Shown here one piece after another: positions 1-5,902 of a stretch of DNA of 6,344 nucleotides. The translations under genes and the position numbers were made by a program. How positions within the stretch are numbered: the first letter of the stretch is position 1; the number at the start of each line of letters is the position of its first letter. Source of the DNA: M55B157 sp040265115 (lineage in GTDB: Bacteria > Actinomycetota > Actinomycetes > S36-B12); NCBI GenBank assembly GCA_040265115.1, contig JBDQGZ010000113.1:1-6344 (forward strand), read 5' to 3'. The notes beneath the pieces are model-generated. The model was not told where the DNA came from, did no database searches, and worked only from the letters and a program-made list of their open reading frames with translations.

Positions 1-140
1 CCAAGAAGACCGCACGCAAGCGTCCCGCGGCCAAGAAGACCGCACGCAAGCGTCCCGCGGCCAAGAAGACCGCACGCAAGCGTCCCGCGGCCAAGAAGAC
101 CGCACGCAAGCGTCCCGCGGCCAAGAAGACCGCACGCAAG
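1..140 (+). repeat. 30-bp perfect tandem repeat inside the histone-like gene
   Basis: Positions 1-30, 31-60, 61-90 and 91-120 are identical, and 121-140 repeats the first 20 bases of the unit. Because the period is 30 bp, each copy encodes the same ten residues and the frame is kept. Identity extends to synonymous positions, which points to recent duplication or ongoing homogenisation. A degenerate continuation (140-200) reuses the same words with changes. The array probably continues left of the window. Confidence 0.95.
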
Positions 141-206
141 GCACCGGCACGCAAGCGTCCTGCAGCGAGGAAGACCGCTGCACGGAAGACCACGCGTCGT
201 CGCTAG
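1..206 (+). CDS. Histone-like DNA-binding protein, C-terminal tail (5' partial)
   Basis: The gene enters from the left edge; the first whole codon is at position 3 and the TAG stop is at 204-206, leaving 67 visible residues. The visible protein is built only from K, R, A, P and T: a ten-residue unit KKTARKRPAA is repeated, then degenerates (APARKRPAARKTAARKTTRRR). Such basic Ala/Pro-rich tails occur at the C terminus of actinobacterial HU (HupB-type) and in histone H1-like proteins, where they bind DNA non-specifically and compact the nucleoid. The N-terminal HU fold, if present, lies outside the window, so HU versus a stand-alone H1-like protein cannot be decided here. The gene ends just before a strong hairpin terminator, so it is the last gene of its transcript. 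Confidence 0.8.
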   Translation, partial: KKTARKRPAAKKTARKRPAAKKTARKRPAAKKTARKRPAAKKTARKAPARKRPAARKTAARKTTRRR

Positions 207-220
207 TCGACACCTCTCAC

Positions 221-260
221 GTTGAAGGGCCCCGCACCAACTGGTGCGGGGCCCTTCAAC
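221..260. terminator. Strong bidirectional hairpin terminator
   Basis: Positions 221-239 are a perfect inverted repeat of 242-260, giving an 18-19 bp GC-rich stem with a tiny loop around AACT. It starts 15 nt after the stop of the histone-like gene and ends 12 nt before the stop of the convergent small gene on the minus strand, so it can serve both. On the plus strand it is followed by ATTTG, only a short T run; on the minus strand there is no T tract, as is common for actinobacterial terminators. Confidence 0.85.
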
Positions 261-271
261 ATTTGCGTTGG

Positions 272-454
272 TCAGTCGTCTTCGGCGTCCCAGGCCTCAC
301 TGCGTGCGTGGGCACGTTCCATGGCGGATTGAGCCTCCTCGCGCGTTGCGTAGGGCCCCATCCTCTCCGAGTTTGGATCCCCCGGACCCTGCTCGACGGT
401 GAGCGTGCGCAGGTTGAACCACCACTGCGCACTACCTTCGGTACCCAGGTCCAC
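272..454 (-). CDS. Small SPOR-like domain protein
   Basis: This 60-residue acidic protein resembles short actinobacterial proteins annotated as SPOR domain-containing. It has an aromatic N-terminal strand (QWWFNLRT, residues 10-17), a GPYATREEAQSAM segment (33-45) typical of the SPOR-type strand-turn-helix, and an acidic end (EAWDAEDD). SPOR domains bind denuded peptidoglycan in larger proteins. Here there is no signal peptide or membrane segment, so a cytoplasmic role is more likely and the function is unknown. The start is GTG at 452-454; GGGAGG lies about 7 nt upstream, and no other usual start codon exists before the in-frame stop at 509-511. The gene diverges from map and converges on the histone-like gene. 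Confidence 0.72.
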   Translation of the reverse strand: MDLGTEGSAQWWFNLRTLTVEQGPGDPNSERMGPYATREEAQSAMERAHARSEAWDAEDD

Positions 455-537
455 GATCGCCTCCCACCACTGATGTCGAACACGGTCCCTGCGACCGATG
501 GCGACAGCCTAGCCGTGCCCCGATGCCGCTTGACGCC

Positions 538-543
538 TACACT
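538..543 (+). promoter_or_regulatory. Putative -10 element of map (leaderless)
   Basis: TACACT fits the actinobacterial TAnnnT -10 pattern and ends 7 nt before the map ATG, so transcription would begin at or next to the start codon. No convincing -35 hexamer lies 16-18 nt upstream, and no Shine-Dalgarno sequence precedes the ATG. The position is inferred from pattern only. Confidence 0.4.
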
Positions 544-550
544 GCTTTGC

Positions 551-1411
551 ATGACTGCGACGCGCGCTCCCCTCGAGCCTGGCGTACTGTCCGCACCTCG
601 ATCAGTCCCCCGCCACATCTCCCGACCCGAGTACGTCGGAAAACCCGCGCCCTCACCGGACGGCACTCCAGAGGTGAAGGATGCCGACACCATCGAACGG
701 ATGCGGGCCGCTGGACAACTTGCCGCGCGTGCCCTGCAGGAGGTAGGTCGCCACATCGCGCCGGGCGTCACCACCGACGAGCTCGATCGCGTCGGACATG
801 ACTTCCTCGTCGATCATGGGGCCTACCCCTCGACGCTGGGCTATCGCGGGTACCCCAAGTCGTTGTGTTCTTCTCTCAATGAAGTGATCTGCCACGGCAT
901 CCCCGACTCCACCGCCCTCGAGAATGGGGATATCTGCAATATCGACATCACGGCATTCCTCGATGGCGTGCATGGCGATACCAACGCCACTTTCCTCGTC
1001 GGTTCGGTGGAGCCCGAGGTGGTCGATTTGGTCGAACGCACTCACGAAGCCACCATGCGCGCCATCTCCGCGGTCGCGCCGGGTCGGCCGCTCAACGTAG
1101 TGGGACGGGTCATCGAGAGCTACGCGAAGCGTTTTGGTTACGGCGTTGTGCGCGACTTCACCGGACACGGCATCGGCACGTCCTTCCACTCCGGACTCAT
1201 CGTGCCCCACTACGACGACCCGAATCTCAACGTCATGCTCGAGACGGGCATGACCTTCACGATCGAGCCGATGCTCACCCTGGGAACCTACGACTATGAG
1301 ATGTGGGATGACGGCTGGACGGTGGTCACCAAGGATCGTCGCTGGACAGCACAGTTCGAGCATACGATCGTCGTGACCGACACCGGCAGCGAGATTCTGA
1401 CCCTGCCATGA
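551..1411 (+). CDS. map: Type I methionine aminopeptidase
   Basis: This 286-residue cytoplasmic metalloenzyme removes the initiator methionine from nascent proteins when the second residue is small. The first ~42 residues form a proline-rich extension (with SRPEYVGKP at 24-32) like that of mycobacterial MetAP1c; the pita-bread catalytic domain follows. The five metal ligands are present: D132 and D143 (NIDITAF...HGDTNATF), H206 (TGHGIGT), E239 (TIEPM) and E270 (QFEHT). H115 in VICHGIP matches the conserved substrate-side histidine. The reading frame stays open upstream to 263, but that part has no family similarity and overlaps the divergent SPOR-like gene. ATG 551 opens with MTATRAPLEPGVLS, as in homologues. 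There is no Shine-Dalgarno sequence, but a -10-like TACACT sits 7 nt upstream, suggesting a leaderless mRNA. A MarR gene follows after 10 nt. Confidence 0.97.
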   Translation: MTATRAPLEPGVLSAPRSVPRHISRPEYVGKPAPSPDGTPEVKDADTIERMRAAGQLAARALQEVGRHIAPGVTTDELDRVGHDFLVDHGAYPSTLGYRGYPKSLCSSLNEVICHGIPDSTALENGDICNIDITAFLDGVHGDTNATFLVGSVEPEVVDLVERTHEATMRAISAVAPGRPLNVVGRVIESYAKRFGYGVVRDFTGHGIGTSFHSGLIVPHYDDPNLNVMLETGMTFTIEPMLTLGTYDYEMWDDGWTVVTKDRRWTAQFEHTIVVTDTGSEILTLP

Positions 1412-1421
1412 GCCGACTGCC

Positions 1422-1883
1422 ATGACGTCGAGGCCACGTTGGCTCACCGGTGACGAGCAGGCCGCCTGGCGCGCTTGGCTGGAAGTGTCCGCTCTTCTAC
1501 CTGATCGACTCAATCGCGACCTGATTGAGCAACGCGGCATCACTCTTGCCGATTACGTGATCCTGGTCTACCTCTCGGAGGAACCAGACCGACGCCTGCG
1601 TATGAGCGATCTAGCCGACCGCACGTCATCCTCACGCAGCCGCCTGTCCCATCAGATCGATCGCATGGAGGCCTCCGGTCTGGTGACTCGCGAGGTGTGC
1701 TCAGACGATAAGCGCGGAACCTTCGCGGTTCTCACCACTTCCGGCTGGGACACCATCGTCGCCGCAGCGCCGGATCACGTCGAGAGCGTGCGTCGCAATC
1801 TCATCGACATTCTCGGGCCACAACGCTTCACCCGATTCGGCCGAGACTGCCAGGCCATCGCGGAGCATCTCCGCACCATCTGA
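1422..1883 (+). CDS. MarR-family transcriptional regulator
   Basis: This 153-residue protein has the MarR layout: an N-terminal dimerisation helix (WLTGDEQAAWRAWLEVSALL, residues 7-26), a second helix (LADYVILVYLSE, 42-53), then a winged helix-turn-helix. In the latter, MSDLADRTSSSRSRLSHQIDRM (61-82) covers the helix-turn-helix with its recognition helix, and EVCSDDKRGTFAVLTTSG (91-108) forms the wing, with DDKRG standing for the usual DxRG motif. The C-terminal helices (115-152) complete the dimer interface. It probably represses or activates local genes as a dimer; the ligand is unknown. It begins 10 nt after the map stop with no evident ribosome binding site, so it is likely co-transcribed and translationally coupled. 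It has two cysteines, C93 in the wing and C143 near the end, so a redox response is possible but unproven. Confidence 0.9.
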   Translation: MTSRPRWLTGDEQAAWRAWLEVSALLPDRLNRDLIEQRGITLADYVILVYLSEEPDRRLRMSDLADRTSSSRSRLSHQIDRMEASGLVTREVCSDDKRGTFAVLTTSGWDTIVAAAPDHVESVRRNLIDILGPQRFTRFGRDCQAIAEHLRTI

Positions 1884-1898
1884 TGAACATGCCTCGGG

Positions 1899-2294
1899 GC
1901 GGCGGACGAGTCGACCTGTAAGCCGGGTTCTGTGCCCGTGGAACACGGGCGGTGATCATCCATCTGCGACCACTGTTGCCAGTGGCCTGGTGCGGTCCAC
2001 CCGCGGACATCGGGCGGTCAGCCCGTCCGCGCAGATCGGCGAACCGATCCTTTCGACCTTGCTCCAGGTGGGGTTTACCGAGCCGGTGCAGTCACCTGCA
2101 CCGCTGGTGGTCTCTTACACCACCGTTTCACCCTTGCTCCCGCATAGCGCGGGGGCGGTCTGTTTTCTGTGGCACTGATCCCGCGGGTCACCCCGGGTGG
2201 GTGTTACCCACCACCTTGCCCTGTGGAGCCCGGACTTTCCTCGACCCCGCTGAGCACAGCGAGACCGCGATCACCCGGTCGACTCGTCCGTCGC
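1899..2294 (-). ncRNA. rnpB: RNase P RNA, bacterial type A
   Basis: This is the catalytic RNA that removes 5' leaders from pre-tRNAs, about 395 nt here. On the minus strand the P1 helix pairs 2289-2277 with 1916-1904 (GGACGAGTCGACC against GGTCGACTCGTCC). The conserved 5' core GAGGAAAGTCCGGGC is at 2242-2228. The L15 region GGTAAACCCC, which pairs with the tRNA 3' CCA in type A RNAs, is at 2079-2070. The 3' core (AGAACCCGGCTTACAGG) closes onto P1 near 1930-1915. It is convergent with the MarR gene, whose stop is about 16 nt away, and divergent from yaaA. No U-rich hairpin terminator is visible at the 3' end; only a weak 5-bp stem lies at 1860-1874, inside the MarR gene. The ends are inferred from P1 and the putative promoter and may be off by several bases. 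Confidence 0.97.
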
Positions 2295-2300
2295 AACTCC

Positions 2301-2306
2301 AGAGTA
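2301..2306 (-). promoter_or_regulatory. Putative -10 element of rnpB
   Basis: On the minus strand the sequence reads TACTCT. It lies 6-7 nt upstream of the expected 5' end of the RNase P RNA near 2294, the right distance for a -10 box. The -35 position, around 2324-2329, shows no TTGACA-like hexamer. Confidence 0.45.
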
Positions 2307-2311
2307 GCCGG

Positions 2312-2317
2312 TAGTGT
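2312..2317 (+). promoter_or_regulatory. Putative -10 element of yaaA (leaderless)
   Basis: TAGTGT fits TAnnnT and ends 8 nt before GTG 2326, the start favoured by family alignment. Transcription would begin at 2325-2326, giving a leaderless mRNA. It lies only 5 bp from the rnpB -10 on the opposite strand. No -35 hexamer is clear. Confidence 0.35.
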
Positions 2318-2325
2318 CCTGCAGC

Positions 2326-3108
2326 GTGCTCATCCTGCTGCCGCCGAGCGAAGGCAAGACCGCCCCTGCACGGGGACCGTCACTGTCGATGAAGAGTGTG
2401 GGCTTCGCCGAATTCAACCCCGTCCGGGAGCGCATCCTGGATGCGTTGATCAAGGTGAGCAAGGGTCCACGGTCGCGCGCCCGCACGATCCTGGGAGTCT
2501 CCGAACGTCTCGATCACGAGATAGATCGCAATGTCGAGGCGCGTCAGGCACCCTGTGCTCCTGCCGGGGAGATCTACACCGGAGTGCTCTACGACGCCCT
2601 GGAATGGAGCACCCTCACCGCGGCGCAACGCAAGCGCGCGGGCAGTCGCGTGGCGATCGCCTCAGCTCTATTCGGACTCCTCCGTCCCACCGATGTAATT
2701 CCCGCGTATCGCCTCTCGGCGGATACGACGCTGCCTACCATCGGAACGCTTCGCTCCGCCTGGAGTGCGATCGTGCCCGATGCGATCCGCAACGCAGCCA
2801 CACGCGGCATCGTTCTCGACCTGCGATCGAGTGCCTACATGAATCTCGGACCGGTGCCGGAGGATATGGCCGAACGCACGGTAGTGGCTCGAGTGCTGCA
2901 ACAGAGAGGTTCGAAGCGGGTTGTGGTCAGCCACCACAACAAGGCCACCAAAGGTCGCCTCGTGAGGTCGCTACTCGGCGTGGGACGCATCACGGACATC
3001 CCCGATCTCACCGGCGTACTCGGCGAGGCCGGCTATCGAGTCGAGTTGAGTCCCGGACGCAACGACTCGAGCCCGTGGTTGATCGATGTCATCGTCGATG
3101 ACATCTAA
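2326..3108 (+). CDS. yaaA: YaaA/DUF328 (UPF0246) family protein
   Basis: A 260-residue cytoplasmic protein. In E. coli, YaaA limits peroxide damage by lowering intracellular free iron, and it binds DNA. Family motifs are visible in order: an N-terminal strand with PPSEGK (residues 6-11), YTGVLYDAL (84-92), ALFGLLRPTDVIPAYRLS (114-131), VLDLRSSAYMNL (163-174) and SHHNKATKGRLVR (202-214). The length matches the family. GTG 2326 is chosen because it yields MLILLPPSEGK, the usual family N terminus; GTG 2314 is in frame and would add four residues. Neither start has a Shine-Dalgarno sequence. The gene is divergent from rnpB, and its stop overlaps the stop of the convergent RNase H gene by 4 nt. 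Family membership is clear; the peroxide role is transferred from E. coli. Confidence 0.92.
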   Translation: MLILLPPSEGKTAPARGPSLSMKSVGFAEFNPVRERILDALIKVSKGPRSRARTILGVSERLDHEIDRNVEARQAPCAPAGEIYTGVLYDALEWSTLTAAQRKRAGSRVAIASALFGLLRPTDVIPAYRLSADTTLPTIGTLRSAWSAIVPDAIRNAATRGIVLDLRSSAYMNLGPVPEDMAERTVVARVLQQRGSKRVVVSHHNKATKGRLVRSLLGVGRITDIPDLTGVLGEAGYRVELSPGRNDSSPWLIDVIVDDI

Positions 3109-4301
3109 ATCCCGAATCCTGCATCGACTCCGCGCAGGTGCGCCGACTCGGCGAAGCCGAACATCGACGAATTCCCATCGGCGAACCATGCGATGGTCGT
3201 CAATGAGCACGGCTGCAATTCCATGCGGTACAAGCTGTGCAGCGGCGCATCGACACAGAGACCGACAATGAGTTTGATCGGCGTCACATGGGCGATTACC
3301 CCCACTCGCTTGCCGGCGTGGGCAGTGAGGACCTCTCGTCGAGCACGATCGACCCGGTCACGACACTCAGCGAAAGACTCGCCCTCGGGAGGAGCGACAT
3401 CAGTCGACGCCAACCACGCTGCCAGCTCATCCGGCCACTGCTGCTGGACCTCCGCGAAGGTGAAGCCATCCCAGCTGCCGAAGGAGCATTCGGCCAAACC
3501 CTCATGGAGTTCCACCGGCGCTCCGGTTGCCGTCGAGAGAATCTCGGAGGTCTCTCGGGTGCGCGCGAGGGGTGACGAGACGATGACATCCACTCCACCG
3601 CGTGCGCGGACCTCCTCAGCCAGCGCCTCGGCCTGAGCGATCCCCAGCGGAGCCAGGGGAAGATCCGCTCCCCCGCGACCGGAGAATCGCTTCTCTAGGC
3701 TGTACGCCGTCGCTCCGTGGCGACCGAGCATCGTCAACGTCGGCGTTCCCAGATCACTGGCCCAACCGATCATCTTCCGTGGCGGGGCGTTCCTGGTGCG
3801 AGCGATGTCTTCGACGATCTCCCCCACGACATCCTCAGCGTCCCCCTGGAGGGTGGCCACATCTCCAGGGTGGCGAAGGATCGGAGCAATGCGGCCCTGG
3901 GCTGCAGCATCGAGGGCCTCATTCGCCAGAGCATCAGCCGCTTTGTTCTCCTCCCGCGGAACCCAGGTGAACGTCACCGATTTGGACACATCCCGCACCC
4001 TCAGCGCGAGGGGCTTCAAGGTGGCGTTCTTAATGGCCCATCTGCCCGACATCTGCTCGACGACGAGTTTGGAGTCCAGGCGAGCCTCGATGGGCGACGA
4101 GTCATCCAGGCGTCGTGCTTCCTCGAGCCCGGCCAGCACTCCCCGGTATTCCGCGACGTTATTCGTGGCCTCTCCGATGTATTCCGCAACCTCGGCAAGG
4201 ACGACACCCGACTCCGCGTCCTTGATCACCGCGCCGTAGGCCGCGGGCCCTGGATTCCCCCGGGAAGCGCCGTCGGCTTCGACGATGAGTCGGCGCGTCA
4301 C
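3105..4301 (-). CDS. Bifunctional RNase HI / histidine phosphatase
   Basis: This 398-residue two-domain protein corresponds to mycobacterial Rv2228c. The N-terminal domain is RNase HI, which cuts RNA in RNA-DNA hybrids. Its DEDD residues are D10 (EADGASRGNPG), E51 (NNVAEYRG), D76 (ARLDSKLVVEQ) and D123 (NKAADALANEA). A linker (about 132-188) leads to a histidine-phosphatase (CobC/alpha-ribazole phosphatase-like) domain with LGRHGAT (catalytic H195), SSPLARTRET (242-251), E271 in the ECSFGSWDG motif, and H338 in AHVTPIK. The start is GTG 4299-4301, which gives VTRRLIVEADG and overlaps the upstream stop as GTGA. The frame extends to 4349, but that part lies inside the upstream gene and is not family-like. 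There is no ribosome binding site, so translational coupling is likely. It is the last gene of a three-gene operon and meets yaaA tail to tail. The phosphatase substrate is uncertain. Confidence 0.95.
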   Translation of the reverse strand: MTRRLIVEADGASRGNPGPAAYGAVIKDAESGVVLAEVAEYIGEATNNVAEYRGVLAGLEEARRLDDSSPIEARLDSKLVVEQMSGRWAIKNATLKPLALRVRDVSKSVTFTWVPREENKAADALANEALDAAAQGRIAPILRHPGDVATLQGDAEDVVGEIVEDIARTRNAPPRKMIGWASDLGTPTLTMLGRHGATAYSLEKRFSGRGGADLPLAPLGIAQAEALAEEVRARGGVDVIVSSPLARTRETSEILSTATGAPVELHEGLAECSFGSWDGFTFAEVQQQWPDELAAWLASTDVAPPEGESFAECRDRVDRARREVLTAHAGKRVGVIAHVTPIKLIVGLCVDAPLHSLYRMELQPCSLTTIAWFADGNSSMFGFAESAHLRGVDAGFGI

Positions 4302-5041
4302 AGGCCCGACTCGGGCGTGCGGATCAGCAGCCGGCGACACTCCTCGCATCGCACCACCTCGTCCGGGGCCGCCTCGCGAATCCGGGAGATATCAACGGGG
4401 GTCAACTCGATTCGACATCCCTCGCAGCGCCCCTGATGCAGTCGGGCAGCACCGATACCCCCATAGTCCGCGCGCAAGCGGTCATAGAGACCGAGGAACT
4501 CGGAGGGGATCTGGGACACGAGTTGCTCGCGGTCTGCACGCAAACCGGCCTCAGACTCTGCGAGTTCCGCCACGACGGCATCACGATCGGAAATGGCCCG
4601 GCGCATCTCCTCAGCGAGCGCCTCGCGTTGCTGGCGCAGATCACGCAGGTGGTGCTCGGCGTTTTCGAGGCGTTCCATGACCTCGATCTCGATGTCCTCG
4701 AGCTCCGCCTGCCGTCGGGCGAGAGATGCGATCTCGTTCTGCAGACTGGTCAACTGCTTGGGATCGGTGATCGAACCGGAATCAAGAAGCGTGGAGTCCT
4801 TCGTGCTGCGTTCACGCACGAGTTCGACATCATTGTCCGCCTTGCGCTGTTCCAATTGCAGATCGCTGACCTCGACCTCCGCGGTGGTGATCTCACCAGC
4901 GAGAACGCGGTCGCGGGTCGACATCTCCTGGACGCGTTGCTCCTCGGGAAGGGACGCCCGACGATGCGCAATGCGATCGAGATCGGTATCGACCTGCTGG
5001 ACATCGAGTAATCGCTGTTGATCGGCGGGATCGATTTTCAG
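4298..5041 (-). CDS. Coiled-coil C4 zinc-ribbon protein
   Basis: Homologue of the actinobacterial C4-type zinc-ribbon proteins (Rv2229c). From CTG 5041 it is 247 residues: a long charged Leu/Glu/Arg-rich coiled coil over roughly residues 10-180, then a zinc ribbon with C206-x2-C209 and C232-x2-C235 (CEGC...CEEC). Family structures are coiled-coil hairpins with a zinc knuckle; nucleic-acid or protein binding is suggested, but no reaction is known. Three observations favour CTG 5041 as the start. It gives MKIDPADQQRLLDVQQVDT, the family N terminus. GAGGAG lies 6 nt upstream. CTGA makes a 4-nt overlap with the Nif3 stop. GTG 5068 is possible but adds nine atypical residues and has a poor ribosome binding site. 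The downstream junction is also a 4-nt overlap. Confidence 0.9.
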   Translation of the reverse strand: MKIDPADQQRLLDVQQVDTDLDRIAHRRASLPEEQRVQEMSTRDRVLAGEITTAEVEVSDLQLEQRKADNDVELVRERSTKDSTLLDSGSITDPKQLTSLQNEIASLARRQAELEDIEIEVMERLENAEHHLRDLRQQREALAEEMRRAISDRDAVVAELAESEAGLRADREQLVSQIPSEFLGLYDRLRADYGGIGAARLHQGRCEGCRIELTPVDISRIREAAPDEVVRCEECRRLLIRTPESGL

Positions 5042-5868
5042 GACGAGCTCCTCACATGCAGTGACCACGGATCTGTCACCCGGGTCGACACCAGCGTCTC
5101 CACCGTAGCGCCCCGATCGTCGAGATCGGCACGCAGAGCGCTAGCGGCCACGGGCAGCCAGGGCCATTCACTCGCCCAGTGCGCCAGGTCGACGATGGCG
5201 CATCCTCCAGCGGCACGATGATCGAGGGTTCGATGGTGCTTGCAGTCAGCCGTCACGAAGACATCGACACCCACCGCTTCGGCGACCGCTGACAGGGACT
5301 CCCCGGAGCCTCCGCACACCGCAACCTGGCGGATGGGCGCGTCGGGATCCCCCGCCGCCCGAACTCCCTGGGCCGTCGCCGGCACGGCAGTCGCCACCCA
5401 CTCGACGAATCGGGACAGGGGCATCTCATCAGGAAGGCGCCCCCATCGACCCAATCCGACAGCTGGGTCGACCAGATCCGGAACGAGGGGCTTAAGGTCC
5501 AGCAATCCCAGCGCGTCAGCGAGCGCATCCGAGACGCCCGGATTCGCACGATCCGCATTGGTGTGGGCTGCAAACAGCGCACGACCCTCACGGATGAGGC
5601 GGTGGACGAGACGACCGCCGGGGGTCACCGCGGCCACCCCGTGGACGGGAGTCAAGAACAGCGGATGGTGGGTGACGATGAGGTCCGCGTTCACCGATGC
5701 GGCCTCGTCAGCGATCTCTTCGGTCGGATCGACCGCGAAGAGCACCCGGGTGACCTCCTGCTCGGGCGCACCGCACACCAGACCGACCGCGTCCCAAGCC
5801 TCCGCGAGCGCGGGGGGATATCGGGCCTCGAGCGCCTCGATGACCTCCGAAAGCATGGGCGAGCGCAC
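5038..5868 (-). CDS. Nif3-like dinuclear metal centre protein
   Basis: A 276-residue member of the NIF3/YbgI family (Rv2230c-like), which forms toroidal hexamers with a two-metal site. Some members show GTP cyclohydrolase I type 2-like activity, but the physiological substrate is unsettled. The metal ligands visible are H67-H68 (VTHHPLF), H102 and D106 (AAHTNAD), and H230 and E234 (DLAHWASEW). The N-terminal WDAVGLVCG (25-33) is the actinobacterial version of the family WDNxGL motif, and the length suits the single-domain form. GTG 5868 lies 6 nt after a minus-strand TACTCT, so the mRNA may be leaderless; ATG 5856 (272 residues) is the alternative and has no ribosome binding site. It is the first gene of the operon with the zinc-ribbon and RNase HI genes, and is divergent from tRNA-Val. 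Confidence 0.94.
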   Translation of the reverse strand: MRSPMLSEVIEALEARYPPALAEAWDAVGLVCGAPEQEVTRVLFAVDPTEEIADEAASVNADLIVTHHPLFLTPVHGVAAVTPGGRLVHRLIREGRALFAAHTNADRANPGVSDALADALGLLDLKPLVPDLVDPAVGLGRWGRLPDEMPLSRFVEWVATAVPATAQGVRAAGDPDAPIRQVAVCGGSGESLSAVAEAVGVDVFVTADCKHHRTLDHRAAGGCAIVDLAHWASEWPWLPVAASALRADLDDRGATVETLVSTRVTDPWSLHVRSSS

Positions 5869-5874
5869 GTGGGC

Positions 5875-5880
5875 AGAGTA
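5875..5880 (-). promoter_or_regulatory. Putative -10 element of the Nif3 operon
   Basis: The minus strand reads TACTCT, identical to the hexamer proposed for rnpB, and ends 6 nt before GTG 5868, placing +1 on the start codon. No -35 hexamer is obvious upstream. It would drive the three-gene operon as a leaderless transcript. Confidence 0.4.
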
Positions 5881-5889
5881 CCGGGGAGG

Positions 5890-5895
5890 TAGCCT
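5890..5895 (+). promoter_or_regulatory. Possible -10 element of tRNA-Val
   Basis: TAGCCT fits TAnnnT and ends 7 nt before the first base of the tRNA, implying little or no 5' leader. It also lies in a short inverted repeat (5885-5889 GGAGG with 5893-5897 CCTCC). The call is weak because the motif is loose and no -35 is seen. Confidence 0.22.
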
Positions 5896-5902
5896 CCTCC
5901 AC

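Noticed and set aside
1..140. CRISPR array
   Set aside because: The repeats are directly adjacent with no unique spacers, and they are in frame with a basic protein tail.
263..550. Upstream extension of the map reading frame by 96 codons
   Set aside because: It overlaps the divergent SPOR-like gene, has no similarity to the MetAP family, and ATG 551 gives the expected N terminus.
653..1543. Long open frame antisense to map
   Set aside because: It lies opposite the clearly coding map sequence and contains no recognisable motif; such shadow frames are common in high-GC DNA.
1860..1874. Small hairpin (GCGGA/TCCGC) as an rnpB terminator
   Set aside because: The stem is only 5 bp, there is no T run, and it lies within the MarR coding region.
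1952..2314. Plus-strand open frames across 1952-2314
   Set aside because: This region is the RNase P RNA gene on the opposite strand.
2169..3101. 310-codon frame overlapping rnpB and yaaA
   Set aside because: It is out of frame with yaaA, is Arg/Ser/Gly-rich without motifs, and crosses the rnpB promoter.
3717..4436. 239-codon frame antisense to the RNase HI-phosphatase gene
   Set aside because: It is a shadow of a gene with intact catalytic motifs and has no domain signature.
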